Below are positions 55,226 through 56,321 of a stretch of 56,321 nucleotides of DNA, piece by piece (the first letter of the stretch is position 1; every line of letters begins with the position of its first letter). The notes under the pieces are model-generated. The model was not told the origin of the DNA and made no database searches. It saw nothing but the letters and a program-made list of their open reading frames with translations. The translations under genes were made by a program, and so were the position numbers. This DNA is from Fuerstiella sp. (GTDB taxonomy: Bacteria > Planctomycetota > Planctomycetia > Planctomycetales > Planctomycetaceae), in the NCBI GenBank assembly GCA_022843805.1, contig JALHMY010000059.1, positions 1 to 56,321 on the forward strand. The letters are read 5' to 3'.

Positions 55226-56321
55226 CTAATACCAATCGTTCTGTGAAAACAAATCGTCAAGGGCATCGAGAGACGGGCTGACGCGAATGCCCAGGGAGAG
55301 TTCTTCATCCATTACGCTCAACTGGTCGTGCGACGTTCGATCGCTCAGGCCAATCAAATGTCCCATTTCGTGACACAAAGCAGTTAACAAGTCGACGCCG
55401 AAAAAAGATCCATTCGCTGTTGCACCTGGAACAGGAAATTCCTCATCAACACTGGGAGTCTGATCGATAAACCAGCCCGCTCCGGCCGCTGTTGAATCAA
55501 GCCAGATGATTCCGCCTCCCCCGAATCCCAGAGTTTGGCCGGGCAGATCTGTGATCCTGATCCGAATAGCATCCAAGGCCGTCCCTTTATAGCCCGCATT
55601 GATCCAGCGGCGACGAGCTTCTTCCAGTACGGGTGTGACATCCTCAATTTGTAACTCAGCCACGTCGGTTTCGCCTGGCGAGGCGGAAGTATTCGCCAGA
55701 CGAAGCGGAGCAGCTGTTACGATGGAAAGTTGTCCCGCCTGATAATCGGCTTGCCAAACTTTACCGGCAGCCGGTGTGGTCCCGGTAATCACAGCAAACT
55801 CGCCAATATGACTGCCGTACGTGACGACGGAATAGGTGCTGTTCAAGGCAGGGTTGAAGCCGTTAATCACCTCCAGAGCGAGAGTTCCTCCCAGGATCAT
55901 CGTGCCGGTGACCTGAAGCTGATCAAAACCAACGCCAGCACCAAGACCTCCAATCTCAATCTGAAGTACTCCTGACGCAACTTGTTCAAATGTTCCGGTG
56001 ATCGTCAGCACGCCGACGCCGATACCTGGACGAACAATGTTCTGATTTATTACGCTTCCTGCAACAGTTGCAGCAGTTCCAGACAGGAAGCTGTTTTCGC
56101 CTAAAAGAAGTGAGCCATTGAGAAGTGCTCCGGAACTCAAGTCAACTGAGATACCAAGAAGTTGGAGATTACTCGTATCTACCTGAGCTGAGTTCTTGAC
56201 AGTGATGGTTCCGTAGGTGCCATCATTTCCACCATCGCTGTTGCGAGACACATCCGACATACTGGTCAGCGAAGCCAAGTCGATGCGGCTGTTCACTCCA
56301 TCTGCCAGAATCCGTACGCTG
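55226..56321 (-). CDS. Secreted matrixin-like protein with autotransporter-type repeat region (5' end outside window)
   Basis: Partial. The frame is open to the window edge at 56321 and the visible part is about 365 residues, 3'-complete. The N-terminal portion shows beta-solenoid/autotransporter-associated repeat text (GTYGTITVKNSAQVD, then VLTITGTFEQVASGVLQIEIGG, then DQLQVTGTMILGGTLAL). After a linker (about 205-230) comes a matrixin/reprolysin-like metallopeptidase-type domain with ALCHEMGHLIGLSD, the HExxHxxGxxD zinc motif, and a Met-turn candidate in QLSVMDEEL. It should be extracellular, with possible protease activity. It is followed by about 220 bases before the haloperoxidase gene on the same strand. 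Confidence 0.85.
   Translation of the reverse strand, partial: SVRILADGVNSRIDLASLTSMSDVSRNSDGGNDGTYGTITVKNSAQVDTSNLQLLGISVDLSSGALLNGSLLLGENSFLSGTAATVAGSVINQNIVRPGIGVGVLTITGTFEQVASGVLQIEIGGLGAGVGFDQLQVTGTMILGGTLALEVINGFNPALNSTYSVVTYGSHIGEFAVITGTTPAAGKVWQADYQAGQLSIVTAAPLRLANTSASPGETDVAELQIEDVTPVLEEARRRWINAGYKGTALDAIRIRITDLPGQTLGFGGGGIIWLDSTAAGAGWFIDQTPSVDEEFPVPGATANGSFFGVDLLTALCHEMGHLIGLSDRTSHDQLSVMDEELSLGIRVSPSLDALDDLFSQNDWY

Overview
The window looks like chromosomal DNA of a planctomycete (order Planctomycetales; genus not determinable from sequence alone). Several gene families here are hallmarks of that group. They include a DUF1559 pseudopilin-like protein followed by a small lipoprotein, a DUF1549/DUF1553-type cytochrome protein, CxxCH planctomycete cytochrome domains, paired sulfatases, FG-GAP/CRTAC1 proteins, a LExRxLL-type N-terminus on an exported haloperoxidase, a PEP-CTERM remnant and many exported or lipidated proteins. 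I see no rRNA, tRNA, CRISPR array, prophage or intact transposase.

Layout. 0.5-4.2 kb (minus): a glycoside-hydrolase-like exported protein translationally coupled to a PQQ-type beta-propeller with embedded EF-hands. 4.6-6.3 kb: an orphan HxxxDG acyltransferase-like protein. 6.5-9.7 kb: two exported sulfatases in tandem. 9.8-11.2 kb: a CNNM/CorC-type CBS membrane protein. 11.3-14.4 kb (minus): a Uma2 endonuclease remnant, a phospholipase-D/cardiolipin-synthase-like enzyme coupled to a methyltransferase, and a DUF4112 membrane protein. 14.6-17.5 kb (minus): a frameshifted PEP-CTERM remnant and an exported S9 peptidase. 17.6-22.3 kb (plus): an isochorismatase-like hydrolase, a small orphan, a haem-c/FG-GAP lipoprotein and a CRTAC1 protein. 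22.7-26.9 kb (plus): DUF1559 protein with terminator, small lipoprotein, TPR protein and a membrane protein. 26.9-31.6 kb (minus): a seven-haem cytochrome/TPR protein, and an HDOD protein coupled to soluble transhydrogenase SthA. 31.9-35.5 kb (minus): an ABC exporter operon ending in an N-acyl-D-amino-acid deacylase-like amidohydrolase. 35.6-38.0 kb (plus): a P1B-4 metal ATPase, overlapping tail-to-tail with an alpha-toroid repeat protein (38.0-40.4 kb, minus). 40.6-43.4 kb: an SGNH hydrolase-Dabb fusion, a five-copy GC-rich repeat cluster, a DUF2721 protein and a DUF3592-like protein. 43.5-50.2 kb: a DUF1549/DUF1553 protein and a PPC-domain protein (minus), with a divergent two-cytochrome-domain protein whose protease-like tail has lost HExxH. 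50.5-52.7 kb: an aldo/keto reductase with a long disordered N-terminus, and a truncated MFS transporter. 53.2-56.3 kb (minus): a vanadium haloperoxidase with Ca-binding repeats and a matrixin-like secreted protein cut by the window edge.

Taken together, this is a chromosome segment weighted to the cell envelope and to catabolism: breakdown of sulfated and uronic polysaccharides, exported peptidases, surface redox proteins, lipid modification and export. It is not one dedicated island. I did not find a convincing complete new multi-gene system. The best leads are the dispersed palindromic repeats that sit directly 3' of stop codons, the five-copy repeat cluster, and several unusual domain combinations (AKR with disordered extension, cytochrome plus dead metalloprotease fold, SGNH plus Dabb, EF-hand-bearing propeller, TonB-like linker plus alpha-toroid). 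Three gene remnants (Uma2, PEP-CTERM, MFS) show local decay.
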